Both the position numbers and the translations under genes were made by a program. This document shows positions 1 through 11,230 of a stretch of DNA of 64,000 nucleotides, in pieces; within the stretch, counting starts at the first letter, position 1; the number at the start of each line of letters is the position of its first letter. The notes under the pieces were generated by a model that was not told the origin of the DNA, did not search any database, and was given only the letters and a program-made list of their open reading frames with translations. The DNA lies in NCBI GenBank assembly GCA_950295325.1, contig OX485807.1, forward strand, positions 49,136,440-49,200,439, written 5' to 3'. The DNA is from Polytrichum commune (lineage: Eukaryota; Streptophyta; Polytrichopsida; Polytrichales; Polytrichaceae).

Positions 1-1559
1 AATGCGCAGAAGCAGGGTTTAAGCTCAAGATGTACGCTCCAGAGACACCGAGAACCTCTACGGCTCCTAATCCGTGTGTTTTTGCTCACGCATAGAAGCT
101 TTAATCTCAAAACCACGCAATTGTGAGCATCGACTTACCTGACTTCCACGCGGTGCCGCCTCCGTTCGGAAACCAGCAGCTGCTGCTGCTGCTCCCCCGT
201 GCTCCATGTCTGCCACAAAGCACCACCATTCCGATGGCGCCCCAGGCGAGCGAGGTGCACCGCAGGGCAGAGCGCCGCTTGCAATGCTTGCGAAGGTCTC
301 CACATGGTTTGAGGAGTGGTGGCCATCCACAACAATTCCACCTCCACTCTCTTTGTTGCCTTAACAATTCGTCTCTGCAACTCCCACGATTCCCGCCGCA
401 CTCCGCATCAGTCACTCCACTGCTTTTCGATTCCACAAAGTTAATTTATGTAGCTCAACATGAGTCCCGGACACCGTGAACAACAAGATGAAGATGACGA
501 TGGTGAGCTTATGTGAGAAATCGGAAACTGTGAGAGTTTGCAACTTGGGCAAGATTGTTCACAAATTATTTACAATGGGTGTTATGGAGGCCTATCCTTT
601 TCATTCCAGCCATGCTCCGCCTGGCCCACATTCTAAAAGGGCCGGTTCACACGGGTCCTAAGTCCCAAGTCACTTGAGGTCAAACCATGCAATCTCAACC
701 ATTGATAGTATGGAAGTTGGGACTTACCACTACACGCGAGGTCCCAGTCGGGGTCCGGGGGGTGGTCGTACTAGGGGTAGGTATCTTAGTTATGGTCCCT
801 TTTGCCGTCTCCAGTCCCGGATCCGCACTACTGCCCTTTAGTGCGAGGGGGGGTTCTCGTCTCTCGGGCCCCCTTAGATGGCGTACCGGGGCCTCGTTAG
901 GATATTTCCTAGCGAGTTATTCCTAGCGTCATTTTTTCGCTAGGTTTTAAGTCCGAAATTTGGCCTAAGGGCGGAAATAGGTTGTCCTTTTATTTATGTA
1001 AAAATTAGAAAATTCATACATCTCCCGGTAGGTGGTTTTTGCCATCCGCGGGTCGTGACGGTCCTCACCTCCGCCGAGACGGATCTTTAAACCCCAACCT
1101 AGTACAAATTTTAAGAAATAATCTAGGTCCGGAGGCGGATTTGAGAAAATGAGTTGTTCTAGGCCTAGTTATATGGGTGGTTGGACGAATGGCCTTATTG
1201 CCTATTCGCCCAACCTCCCGTACTCTTAGAATAAGCACTACTCTAAGCCGTGAAAGACAGGTTTTTTACGGCTATTTTTATTCTAAGATATTTGGATTCA
1301 TGGCTTAGGCGTCCCGCGCCCATCTAGCTGCATTGCTAAGTACTCTATAATAATATCTATCTATTTGTATCATGTTCGGTAGTTGAGGTCGTTCCGCCGT
1401 GGCTTCTCGCGGCTGCACCTCCTACTCTTCGCGTTGGACTAGGTTCTCGCAATACTTAAAGTATTCTCGCCACAGCCACCTGCATTTCGGGACCCACGTT
1501 CCCGCTTCCTCATTCGGGAAATTCTGACGCCGGTTGTGCAGTTAATCACGAACTATTCA
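1..1559. other. No gene assigned; left edge and probable 3' tail of the LINE
   Basis: Several overlapping open frames of about 60-120 codons occur on both strands at 67-479, but none shows a recognisable domain and their overlap in many frames is what GC-rich DNA gives by chance. A short CTG/CAG run lies near 178-195. On the minus strand a possible splice donor (GTAAGT) follows an open frame near 135, so a first exon cannot be excluded. Positions 640-1559 lie downstream of the endonuclease end of the minus-strand LINE and may be its 3' untranslated region; I see no poly(A) tail or target duplication that would fix its end. A short inverted pair, AAGTCCCAAG near 661 and its complement near 718, occurs here and in similar form near 9,508-9,570. 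Confidence 0.3.
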
Positions 1560-1603
1560 TAGTTTGTCATCATGGTTGCCGATGGCCTGGATGATCTGAT
1601 GGA

Positions 1604-2003
1604 TCACCAAGATGTTTGCGCCTTGGGTTGAATATCGCGGAATATCTGCTTAATCGATGTCGGGATAGTCCCCATCACGCCCACTACCATCACGCAAAAT
1701 ATGACGTCGCTATCCGAGAATCGACGGCATAAGACGTCGACCAAGTCATTATACTTGTCCGATTTCTGTCGTTTCGCTATCGTTATCGCATTGTCCATTA
1801 CGACAGACGCCTCCCATATTTCAACTTGATAGTTTCGATAAATCATCTGTCCATCGTCGTCTTGCCTCGCCGGGGGCTGATACTGAAAAATCAAGTTTTG
1901 GCGGCGACTCGCTATCTAGGCATCATTTAAGATGTCCGGAAATATCAAGACGTTGTCCGCCGGCACACCCCACGTATTCTCCGCCATCCATATATGAAAA
2001 GAA
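1604..2003 (-). pseudogene. Restriction-like endonuclease (RLE) end of the LINE
   Basis: Downstream of the CCHC motif the minus strand encodes FPDIL, then after an in-frame stop VEIWEASVVMDNAITIAKR, KSDKYNDLVDVL and CVMVVGVMGTIPTS. This fits the C-terminal endonuclease of R2/NeSL proteins: an acidic core, a lysine before a KY-x-L helix, and a hydrophobic strand ending in G-x-x-G-x-I-P. The family nicks target DNA to prime reverse transcription, often at specific repeated sites. The stop upstream and the frame break from the RT piece mean no intact protein is made. The assignment is by motif reading; a structure-based search would settle it. Confidence 0.6.
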
Positions 2004-3344
2004 TCAAGTCACCCTAACTTGCCATTTTTCCGCGCGCAGTTTTACCCAGTAGTAAAGCTCGCAAACGACTTTCTCATGTCGTTTTTTCCTTATTGCTTCG
2101 AAAAGTGGATGTTTGCATCGGCAGAATAAGTGTTTTATTGTTTTTCTTGCTCGTTCCCGGCAGTTGTCGCAATGGGTCTCGTTCCGTCTCGTCCAAGTAG
2201 TAACTACCGATTTTACCGGCAGTACGTTAAAAGCCGCGGCAATCATAGTCTTGTATTCCGGCATACTCAGGCAAGAAGTCCAAATCCATTTTCGGCTTCC
2301 CGCCGGATGGGCCCCGTCGTGCGCAAACTGTTTTGACGCAATCTTTTCTACGATCTCTAATACGTCCCGGTGTCTGACTGCTTCTTTTGTGTACTCCTTT
2401 AGCTTCAACTTATCTTTATCGAGCCTCGTTTGCACATTTGGGCCTAGTCCATCGCTGAATATGCCTATTATTTTCATCCGTTCCAATCCTTCTAGGTCGC
2501 CGTTACGAATGTCCACCTTAAACAGCCCGTTCGCCATTATCCGCACTCCGAGGGTCTGGCACGCGTGGTAAAGAAAGGCGATATAGGTGCGTCCTTTGCC
2601 TTTACCTCGCGTGCCAATATTTTGCCTCGCCTTAGGATCCGTTCGCGTTGGCTCCCAGTACGCCAAACCCTTCGTTTGCGTGCTTACGTCTCTTACCGGG
2701 TTGCCGTACGTTAGGTCCCAGTCCATAAAAATCCTACTTTGTGGGGCCCACGGAATCCCAGCTGCGACTCGCGCTTCCTCCACCATATGTTTAAACAAAG
2801 TTCGGACTTGAGGGTCCAAATTGTTTAGGAATGCATATGCCGTGTTCACGAGCATTGAGTCGCGAATGGTCCGAAAATTCGGTAATCTCAGCCCGAAATG
2901 GTCCGTACTCATCACGAGCTGCCGCTTGCCTCCTCGGCGCGATGGCCACCCTAGTATTCTCCTCGCCGCCCCGTGTTGTATCCTGGTGGCTTCATCCAGG
3001 ATATAATTCAGCGGCGGGGTCATTGGACACAATATTTCTATCAATGGCCGCGCCGCCTGTGATAGAAAGTCCAACTTTCCCGCGTAGTGTAACTTTTGTA
3101 TTCTCAGGGTGTCCAATTGTGCCACCCACGCCTTGAACTTAGCAAGGGCACACTTACCTTCATGTGCTCCCCACTTTTTCTTGTTCGGGCTGCGAGGTAG
3201 TGACGGTTTCTGATTTGTCTTTGCCGAGGCGGGGGCTTTGTGTTCCCCTAAGTATTTAAAGGTTCCATAGCCTTCCAGTTGCGGAATGGCCTCTCCGCAT
3301 AGGTTGAAGTCCGTGAGTTCGACATCCTCGCCTTTACCTCCCAT
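2004..3344 (-). pseudogene. LINE RT thumb and CCHC zinc-motif region
   Basis: This 446-codon open piece follows the YMDD segment on the minus strand. Near its start is FKYLGEH, the conserved motif after the RT palm in LINE proteins, followed by TRIQHGAARRILGWP, which is like the thumb/linker of RLE-type elements. Near residues 392-410 it carries C-x2-C-x9-H-x4-C (cysteines from about 2171), the CCHC motif that lies between RT and endonuclease in R2-type proteins. The apparent start is not a true start, since the protein would continue from the preceding frame. The stop at 2004-2006 separates it from the endonuclease piece, so it looks inactive. Family placement rests on motif order, not on an alignment. 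Confidence 0.65.
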
Positions 3345-3356
3345 AAATTCTCGGCC

Positions 3357-5019
3357 TCAGTAGGCGCATTTGTGGATGCCGAATCGCATTCCTGCCCATT
3401 CCGCGAACTCGCTCTGAATCGTAGCCATTTTGCAGATATCCTCCTCCGTGTCGGCGATGCGTACCTCATCGTCCATGTAATTCATGTCCTTCACTTCGAT
3501 TCCTGCAATCGAATAGTCGCGGCATTCCTGCGCAATCCACTTCGCGACCATCTCTTTGACGACCGCGAAGGTTAACGGGCTTATTGTGTTACCTTGGGCC
3601 ACGCCTCGAGTTATCGTAATAAGTTCCGAGGCCTCTCCGTTAACTATCAGCCTTACCTGATTACCGAGCGTCGTTTTCTCCCACATCCGGCGCAGCTTTG
3701 GGCAAATAGGCAGGATGTCGATTGTTTTTACGATCAGTCCAAGGGATAAGGATGTGAAAACGCCCTTGAAATCGGTAACAAGCAGTATAATGGGTTTTTC
3801 CGGTGCCGGCTATCTTCCAAGACCGCCGTTAACTTGAAGTTCGCATCCTGGCAGCCATCCACTCCAGGATTCACCCCCCATCTGGAAGGTGAATGGCGTG
3901 TGTGAATACGCCCCCCTTATTGTCTCCCTCATCGCTTCATATGCCACGAAAGTGATATATTTGCTCAGAATCTTAAAGAAAACCGGTAACAAAGTTACCG
4001 GCCTCAGATTCGGGGCCTGAGTGTTGGGCGCCCCCGGCTTGGGTATGTAGGACACGAACCCCAATTTGTATGCCGAATATATTAAGCCCAGCTTGGTCTG
4101 GACTGAGAATGTATGAATTAGCCACATTATCAGTGGCATCTTATCGCACTGTCTCAGGGTGCGATACGTTATCTGATCGTATCCGGGACCTCTATTACCA
4201 TCCCCCTCGCGCAGGATGCGCCATAGTCGTTTGACGACTGGATCATTTTCGTCATTCTCAAGCGGCTCGATGCGGAATGGGGTCCGCGGCGCCACCTCGT
4301 GCTGCCATAACGCCTCCAAGTAGGCGTCGCCTCGCGGGAACGGGGCAACTTGGTCCGCTGCTACGACCTCGCTGGTGAAGCTGGGGCGGGAAAATTCATA
4401 CAACTCCGCCGTCATGGCTTCAACGTTGGCCCGACTCGCCCCTCCCTCGTACATCCATCTATGAAACTTGTGCACCGACCCGATATAGCGCCTGTTGAGC
4501 ACCGCCTTACCTTCGCGTCGAAGTCCATTCGCGGGGCGTTCTTCGTCGCGTGGTTCCTCCGCGTGTACGCCCCGCATTGAGGTGGACGGCCAATGTTTGA
4601 CCGTCCCGAAGATCCGTGTTGCCGCAAGGTTAAGCCCCCACCTCACTACGATATCAATTCGTTCTCCCTTGATTGCATCGCGTTCTCGTTCCGCTTTTAC
4701 GAGTTGTTTAAGGCCATACTTGAATATGGCCTTACTAAATGCCCCTAAACCGTTTCCAAGTCTTAGGCTCGAAGTTCTTGACCATTGCGGCTGGTCGGAA
4801 CCGCAAGTCTTCGATTGCCTCATTTCCCCTTAATATCATCGTCATTTTCAAAATGAAAATGGCGATGATCGTATTGTCATTTGACATTTCACCCGCCACC
4901 GGTTTGGTGGTCCATTTCATTACCCGCCCGATTTGACTGTGTGTGGCCCGCCATTCTCGAGCCTTCGGCGCCCAGTCACCTTCGCGGAGGTCGAGTCGTG
5001 CTACCTCCGCCGGGTCCAT
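3357..5019 (-). pseudogene. LINE reverse transcriptase region (frameshifted)
   Basis: Several frames together give a reverse transcriptase. The N-terminal part begins around 5019 and shifts frame near 4800. The 3810-4823 piece holds an early RT motif GPGYDQITYRTL near 4190 and the fingers motif IPKPGAPN followed by LRPVTLLPVFFKIL near 4007. Motif A appears as VTDFKGVFTSLS only after a frame change between 3690 and 3810. Motif B is GVAQGNTISPLTF near 3600, and the catalytic motif C is YMDD at about 3468-3479. All hallmark residues can be found, but at least two frameshifts separate them. A group II intron RT is unlikely because the downstream zinc motif and endonuclease are of LINE type. The upstream DNA-binding fingers expected in R2/NeSL proteins were not seen clearly. 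Confidence 0.75.
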
Positions 5020-5100
5020 TTCAAATCATATTTGCATCCCACGTCCATTTGATTAACAGTTTCCACCCCTTTATTTTGACTTGACATGTATCTAGGTTAG

Positions 5101-5470
5101 TCCTAAGTGTACTCTCTCTCCCCCACCTACTCCTAGGCTAAGGTATCCATTCAGTCTCGTTGCGACTTCTCGCAATAATGCGGCATCGGTAACTTTCTCC
5201 CGGTAACTTTTCTTTCGGTAAATCCCCTTCTTGGTAACTTTTGCGTGGTAATTATCCTCTATTGTTTCCCCCTTTGACCTCCTTCTCTTGCTTCATTTCC
5301 TCCCTTTGTCTCATTCCTCCCGAAGGGAATGAGACGTGAGTAGCATTTCAACTTTGTTTGCCTCATTCTTCCCGAAGGGAAGGGAAGAATGAGTAGCATT
5401 TTACCCCTTGTCCTCTATTGTTTCCCCCCTTTGAATTCCTTCTTTTTGCTTCATTCCCTTAGGTCGTTGC
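5101..5470. repeat. Direct repeats with CGGTAACTTTT and CTCATTC-CCGAAGGGAA units
   Basis: The block TCCTCTATTGTTTCCCCC occurs near 5256 and again near 5411, about 155 bp apart, each followed by a similar CTTGCTTCATT segment. Between them a small hairpin-like unit around CCCGAAGGGAA occurs twice, with a shared GAGTAGCATTT tail. Just upstream, GGTAACTTT-like words recur at 5188-5245. The repeats lie at the 5' side of the minus-strand LINE and may belong to its 5' untranslated region; that is inference. Confidence 0.55.
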
Positions 5471-6148
5471 CACACGACCAGCAACTTGCCCGAATCGTGG
5501 GCTCCCATTGGTTGGGCTCCCCGTGGCCATACCACACGGGGGGCAGAAGAGTCCTTGGCAACGTGATGTGGCAGGTGCCGGAGGTGCAGAACTACTAGGG
5601 GCCTTCCTCTGGTAATGCTATTCTCCCGGGGAAGGACCAGCCCGGGCCCACCCACTGGTTTCCCTTCCGGCGTCGTCCTGGCAGCTCCGAGCCTGGGAGC
5701 TCTTCTTCGACCCCGTCCTCCACCGAGCTCCCTTCCCCGACAGTACTTGCGCTCGTCCTCCTCCACCTCCTCCACAGTACCTGCGCTCCCCCTCCTCCAC
5801 AACTCCTGCGCTCCCCCTCCACCACAGTACCCGCTGCCAGCATTTTTGAATTGCTGGGACCTTGCAAGCAACAACGACATCAACAGGTTTTTGTTTTCAT
5901 TGTTTAACACCTTGTTTTGTGCCTACTTGGTGTATTTAGGCAATCTGGAGCTAGCAATCTCTGCTAGCTCAGAATTGTAAACATTTGTGGACCCCCCTCC
6001 ATCACTGAAGCCCCACAGAAGCACCCCCTCCTCCCCTGTTGTCCTAGGCGTCGCAACACAACCATTTATTTTTTGTTTATTTTTTGTTTTTATTTTCATG
6101 TGTGGAGCAATTGCCTCAAATTTGCTTGGTGTTCTGCTCGTCCCAGGC

Positions 6149-7724
6149 ATGGATTTCACCGCGGCACTGCGAGATGCGGGTAGCATCAACCCGAATGTCG
6201 CGACCAATGCTCCTCCTCCCACTCCCACCAACGAATTTTGTGCAATACGGCCCAACATTCCGCATGCACCATATTTCCAGGGCTTCACCGGAATGGGGAA
6301 TCAAATGCCTTTTGTATTTCCCCATCCCTTCATGCCCCTTGCCGTAGTGGGCGGCTTCGCACCTGTCCCCCATGTCACCCATGCGGTGATGATCGACCTC
6401 ACAGAGGGTTCTCAAAAGCGACCGTCAATTGAATGCGTTGAAGAGTAGTCGAAACCTATCAAGAAGAAGAAAGCTCCTCGGAAAAAAGTGGAAGTTGTCG
6501 AATTGGACGACACGAAGGATGATATAGACCTGTTGAAGAATTCGGGTCACTGGAAGGATCATTGGGTGATCCAACTCGTGACCATCCGCGGGGAGATGCA
6601 AAACACGTTGAGCTCTGCATCCAAACAAGGTCATCTTATAATTATTATTTTTCCAATTTTGTGAAATTTTTTTCCTCCTATCTCTCTTCGTATTTTTTTC
6701 ATGCTGTCTCTGTTGTGAATAAATTTGAACACCTGCTAGACCTGAATCTGGAAGTAGGGCGCTTACTGCAGAGTGGAGAATCATTGTGTTTACTGCTGGG
6801 CAGCAATAAATTAACCGTGTTCACTAGTCTGCTGCCCTGTTCAGTAGTCTGCTGCACTACATTACACTCTGCAAGACTGGACTACAGTCTGCAACACTGG
6901 AAATGGTGTCTGCAGGCTCACAGAAGCCTATCAGGGGCCTTTGCAGGCCTCTGCCTTGCGGATAAAGAGTATTTTTTACAATAAAATTAATAGAAGCTAC
7001 GTTTGCGAGCTACTGGACCTGAATTTCCAGCAAGCAGACTGCGATGTCTGTTTTTTTTTTAAAAAAATTATGCTGGATTCAATTTCGTACTGTCTGATAA
7101 TATGAAGGTGTGTGAATTAATTTTGCTGTGATCGTAATTTCTATATTCCCTTGAAGGTGGCAATGGAATTTGTGACCTAGTCATTGAATGCAAGTCAAAT
7201 TTCATTGCAACTCACAAATGAGGTCCCTTACAGGTGTGGATAATTGGTCTCGCCTACACACGAAGTTGGTGTCGTTGTGCCCAGATTTCACGAAAGATAG
7301 CGAGGCTTGCAGAAAGTAGTGGAGCGCCATCTACAACGACTACAAAGAGGACAAGGCAATGAATATGAAGTCAGGCTCTCAGCGATCGGAGAAATGCAAG
7401 TGGTACACCCTTGTCGATGAATTCATGTATGATAGGGCAAATGTGGTCTCTTATGCGCACGCAAGCGCCGTCAATCCCGACGGCCCGAAGTCTGACACAA
7501 TCTCCACGTCCGACACGTACACCAAGGAGCATCGAAGCGGGGAGAGCTCAACAAAATCCCCCGAGCTGAAGCGGAAGAATGATATATTCATGGAAATGTG
7601 CATTGGAGAAATTAGGAAGACTAGTAGGACTCTTATGGAAAGCTTGAAAGCAAGTGACGATATGAAAATGGCTTTATTGATGAGCATACAACAAACTATG
7701 CAAAAGTTGGTAGAGAAGATTTAG
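6149..7724 (+). pseudogene. Harbinger Myb/SANT-like accessory protein, two exons, broken
   Basis: In PIF/Harbinger elements a second gene encodes a Myb/trihelix-like protein that helps the transposase bind the element ends and enter the nucleus. The first exon starts at the ATG at 6149, has a Pro-rich N-terminus, and after an in-frame TAG (6446-6448) continues with a basic Lys-rich stretch (PIKKKKAPRKKV) and the first part of the helix bundle (NSGHWKDHWV). It probably ends near 6629 before a GTCATC sequence. A second exon after an AG near 7230 continues GVDNWSRLHTKLV and WSAIYNDYKEDKAMN, with another TAG at 7317-7319. The Trp spacing is that of Myb/SANT-like domains. The tail to 7724 is helical and may form a coiled coil. 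Two nonsense codons make it a pseudogene. Confidence 0.62.
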
Positions 7725-7736
7725 GTGGACTATGTG

Positions 7737-9041
7737 TTAATCACTATCCATTGTAAATGTTTGAGCAATACAAATCTTTGTTTTCGCCATCCATAGACTT
7801 CTCGCGATTTCATTTCGTCTTGCATTAAGCTCTTTGGTTGTCTTCCCCAAAGTGTCCATGGCAATTTCGTATTCCATCGCAGCCTTTTGTTTTTTGTACT
7901 CCAAAGATTCTCGTGCATTTTCATCAATTCCCACCAAGCTTTGTAGGGCGTCGTTGGCCACAGCCATTCTCTCATTTGAGGAGGTACTTGCACCGATGTT
8001 GTGTGACATTTCGGTTTGGAGCTCGTCCGTTGCCTCTTGCATCCATTAGTTCTTACAAAAGGTGTCACCAAATATGATACACGTATTGTGAAGAACCAAA
8101 CATGTTGAAACTAGGTTAGGAACTTTTTTTAAATGAACATCAACCCTCTTCAAAAGAATCCTCCACCTTCCCTTTAGCATACCAAAGGCCCGCTCGATGC
8201 ACATGCGCGTGTTGTTTTGAGCGTAATTCCAGTGATATTCTTCACGTGACAGGCCGTCCTTGTGGCCCTTGAAGGGGGCCAACATCCATGGCCAGCAAGG
8301 ATAAGCTGCATCGCCAACTAGGGCATATGGCGAAAGCCTTCCAGCCTCACAAAACTGTCCAATTTCTGTCCTCGCCCACAAGTTGGCATCGTGCATAGAC
8401 CCGGCCCACCCTATGTCAAAATCCCAAAACAAACATTTGCTCGACACAACACCTTGCAATAGAACGGAATGGAAACCTTTTCGATTGTAGTAATTGGTAG
8501 CGTGAAGCCGGGGCGCCACAATTGGTATGTGTGAACCATTCACAACCCCCACAACATAAGGAATTTGATGCAAGTTTTCAAATTCCTCGGCGTACTTGTC
8601 CATCACGGCAGTTGAAGGCCACTGTATGAATTTTGTAAGGAAAATTGTTTTCATGGCATTGCAAAATTGGGACACTGCAAGTTGACTGGTAGAGAGCCCA
8701 ATTTTATACAAATCTGCAGTGCTCTGCATAGAATTACATGTGACCAACCTGGATATCGACACATCAATCTTGACTTGAACAGGAATGGCGGCCCTCATGT
8801 TTGTATCTTGCCTCTGTAGCAATGGCGCGAGAGTGCTACACAAATACTCGAAGCTCGACACGTCCATTCGCATACGAGTTTTGAACTCTTTTGTGTTAAA
8901 CGATCCGAGCAAGTTCTGATCAAAGAACCCGGGACGGTGCAAACCTCTGTCATGAGCCCAAAGCCGTCGTGGCCGCCTGGCGCGAATTATTTCAATCCCT
9001 GCATCACAAGAGTCAAGCAACAAAGTTGCTGCCAGTGCCAA
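7737..9041 (-). pseudogene. PIF/Harbinger transposase (HARBI1-like, DDE_Tnp_4)
   Basis: The protein has an N-terminal helix-turn-helix region (F-x-Y-L-C-S-T-L-A-P-L then IPVQVKIDVSISRL) followed by the DDE nuclease core. The core motifs are VVNGSHIPI near residue 185, ALVGDAAYPCWPWMLAPF near residue 240, and IERAFGMLKGRWRIL near residue 285. The family has Asp in the first motif (DG-x-H-I); here it is Asn, so one catalytic carboxylate is missing. A TAA at 8046-8048 cuts the protein after FGDTFCKN, but the same frame continues (WMQEATDEL...) for about 100 codons to 7737 as a helical tail, which I take as the original C-terminus. The enzyme would cut and join Harbinger ends at TWA targets. Both lesions argue it is inactive. 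Confidence 0.85.
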
Positions 9042-10600
9042 AGAACAATGGCTCCCTCATCCCTAGAGAGCGTCTCCAAGGTGGAGAACAAAGAGAGCTG
9101 AAATACGAGACATAACAGAAGCTTCTGCACTTCGGCATCCATGCCCTGAGACTACTTGTTTGCTAGTGTGAGAGGCAGCTGCCTTCAAGCAGCATGAAAA
9201 AATGATGGTTCGCGAGAAGGTGTTTTTCGCTGCGAGTCTGTTGGAGAGCAGCTGGAAACAGAGTTTGCAAGAGAACAGAGTGCCCTGGATTGCACAAGCT
9301 GCTGGAGTACAGAGCCTCTCGGCTCTGCTGGCCGGAAGCTGCTGTGAAGGTGCACCCTGTTGGCTGACGCGGCGCGCCAGCTCACCATCCCTTCCCCTCC
9401 GCCCGTGTGGTTACCCTGCCCGGTACAGTCCTCGTTGTCCCTAGCTAAACCCGGCCCAGCCCTAGCCAGGACGGCAGATAGCCCTGCCGTCCGTGTGGCA
9501 AGGGCTAAGTCCCAAGTATGGCATGGATGTCTACATGGCAACACCTTTTAAAGGTGAAGCTTGGGACTTCTGTTGAGAGGGTTGTTTACACCATGGACCA
9601 TGAAGTTGTCTCAAGGCCTTGTAAAATCTATGATTGGTTGTTGAACTCGTCCCGGGACCACTTCTTTTTACACCAAGGAAATGTCAGGCTGACCATGAAG
9701 TTCGAGGTCCCCAAAAGACATATTTTGAGACCTACATGATCCATTGACATGGTCCAACGGGTTTTGCAGTGGGAGGGGAAAAAGAGGTGCTCTGGTAGAA
9801 AAAGGCAAGGACCCATGGTAAAAAAAATGTTGTTATAATAAATTTTCTAATTAAAAAACAATAGGTGTTGTAAATACAATGGCAACTTTTTTTAATTACA
9901 TACTAACAAAATATTTGAAACCATAGTAGAATGGGCCATTGTTTGCGACATTCTTTTATTTCTTTAGGATCTTTGTTTTGACATGGTTTATGTAGTAGTG
10001 TGCCAATATCATTTGTTGATGATATTGGCAACAACAACTATTGAAGTCCTTCACCTTCTTGACAAACCTTGGTTTCAAGTAAGCAAAAGCAAGAAATCCA
10101 ATGTCGATTTTTGGATGCGCTTGCTTGAATATAGTGTAGAACTCCAACTGTGAGCACACATTTAGAATACATCGGTTTTGTTGCTATGAAAAACATAGGA
10201 CCGCCAATTATAAACTCGTGACTATAAGATATATAGAAACACTAGTTTCGTTAAAAGTGCATATAAGCATGTGCATTTTTTGGGGGGATTAATTTTTAAT
10301 ATTTTATTCTCTTTGCATCTCATCATTTCTATTTGTATGATGTCGAATGAATGAAGGAGATTCACCTCCAACTTCACGTTTTATTGAATCCAAATAAAAA
10401 TCCATGTAATTTATTTCATGATATATCAATGTCTAATCAAGAAATAAATAAAAAATAAAAAATAAAATCATAAGAACATATTAAAATTGTTTGAGATGTT
10501 ACATACTTCAATAATAACTTAAGTAAAAAGATTTGTAATGAAAAAAATAAAACATACACTTCTGTAGAAACGTAAAGTGTATAGGTAAGACTCAATGGAC
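9042..10600. other. No gene recognised; AT-rich in its right part
   Basis: From 9042 to about 9,510 is the probable right flank of the Harbinger relic; open frames here are GC-rich overlaps without a domain. Near 9,508-9,570 an AAGTCCCAAG / CTTGGGACTT inverted pair encloses about 60 bp, similar to one near 661-727. From about 9,830 to 10,600 the sequence is AT-rich with no supported feature. Confidence 0.4.
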
Positions 10601-10609
10601 AATTTATTT

Positions 10610-11016
10610 GATAAAGCTATATGTCGCAGTTGGAGGTATGGAATGTGCCTCACTCCCTTACACTTAGAGAAAATTACTTACTCATTCGGAGGATGTGGCA
10701 TGTGCCTCACCCTCTCAAACCCGAACAAAATTAATTACTATTATAAAGGGTGTGGCATGTGCCTCACCCTCTTAAACCCGAACAAAGCTAATTACTGATA
10801 TTGAGGGTGTGCCATATGCCTCACCCTCTTAAACCCGAACAAAGCTAATTATTGCTATAAAGAATGTGGCATGTGCCTCACCCCCTCAAACCTAAGCAAA
10901 ACAAATTACTATTAAAGAGAGTATGGCATGTGCCTTAGCCCCACAAACTCGAGCAAAGATAATTATTGATATTGAGGGTGTGACATGTGCCTCACTCTTT
11001 GAAACTTGAGAAAAAC
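10610..11016 (+). repeat. Minisatellite, about 60-bp unit with GGTGTGGCATGTGCCTCACC core (left block)
   Basis: A unit of roughly 60 bp repeats about seven times. Each contains a version of the imperfect palindrome GTGTGGCATGTGCCTCACC, then a C-rich stretch, AAACCCGAACAAA and TAATTACT. The open frame at 10595-10798 is a product of the repeat. The array resumes at about 13,715 after the inserted pogo-like element, so the two blocks were once one array. Confidence 0.85.
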
Positions 11017-11230
11017 TACCGTAGCACGTGCACCTCAAAATGAATATTTATTTATTTTTTGAAAAATAAGGTTCGTCAACGAAAAATATAATTTATGCAA
11101 TTTCGTCAATCCCATGATTTTAAAAAGATTAATTCGTTTTTTCGTTAAGGTCCAGCAGTTGTGCAAGTAGGGTGTTGTTTTTTTCATTCATTCGTGGCGG
11201 CTTCTTGGCCTTAGACCTAAGTATCCACCT

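Larger units (their letters stand above)
1560..5100 (-). mobile_element. Non-LTR retrotransposon (LINE) with restriction-like endonuclease, R2/NeSL-like, degenerate
   Basis: Read on the minus strand, the order of parts is an N-terminal region, reverse transcriptase, a YLG-type thumb region, a CCHC zinc motif and a restriction-like endonuclease (RLE). This order is that of the RLE-bearing LINE groups (R2, R4, NeSL, CRE, Hero) and not of L1 or RTE elements, which carry an N-terminal AP endonuclease. The coding region is broken into at least four frames (4735-5019, 3810-4823, 3357-3686, 2004-3344, 1604-1894), so the copy is dead. Such proteins make cDNA directly at a nicked target site. The 5' and 3' ends are not resolved, no target duplication was found, and the clade is not fixed. 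Confidence 0.72.
5500..9510. mobile_element. PIF/Harbinger DNA transposon relic
   Basis: Two convergent genes typical of PIF/Harbinger elements lie here: a Myb/SANT-like DNA-binding protein on the plus strand (6149-7724) and a DDE transposase on the minus strand (7737-9041). Their 3' ends nearly touch. I could not fix exact ends. A related sequence in opposite orientation, around CCACACGG and GGCAG, appears near 5534-5555 and 9478-9500 and may mark degenerate terminal repeats. Both genes carry nonsense codons, so the element cannot move on its own. Stated boundaries are approximate. Confidence 0.6.

Noticed and set aside
1-480. Possible first exon of a host gene on the minus strand ending at a GTAAGT
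   Set aside because: No domain, overlapping frames on both strands and no visible next exon in the window; left unassigned.
3468-3479. Group II intron-type or retroviral RT for the YMDD protein
   Set aside because: The following YLG motif, CCHC and restriction-like endonuclease fit a LINE and not those families.
5401-5980. Overlapping Gly/Glu/Arg-rich and Pro/Ser-rich frames
   Set aside because: GC-rich repeated CTCCTCCAC words give open frames on both strands; no domain, and they lie at the edge of the Harbinger relic.
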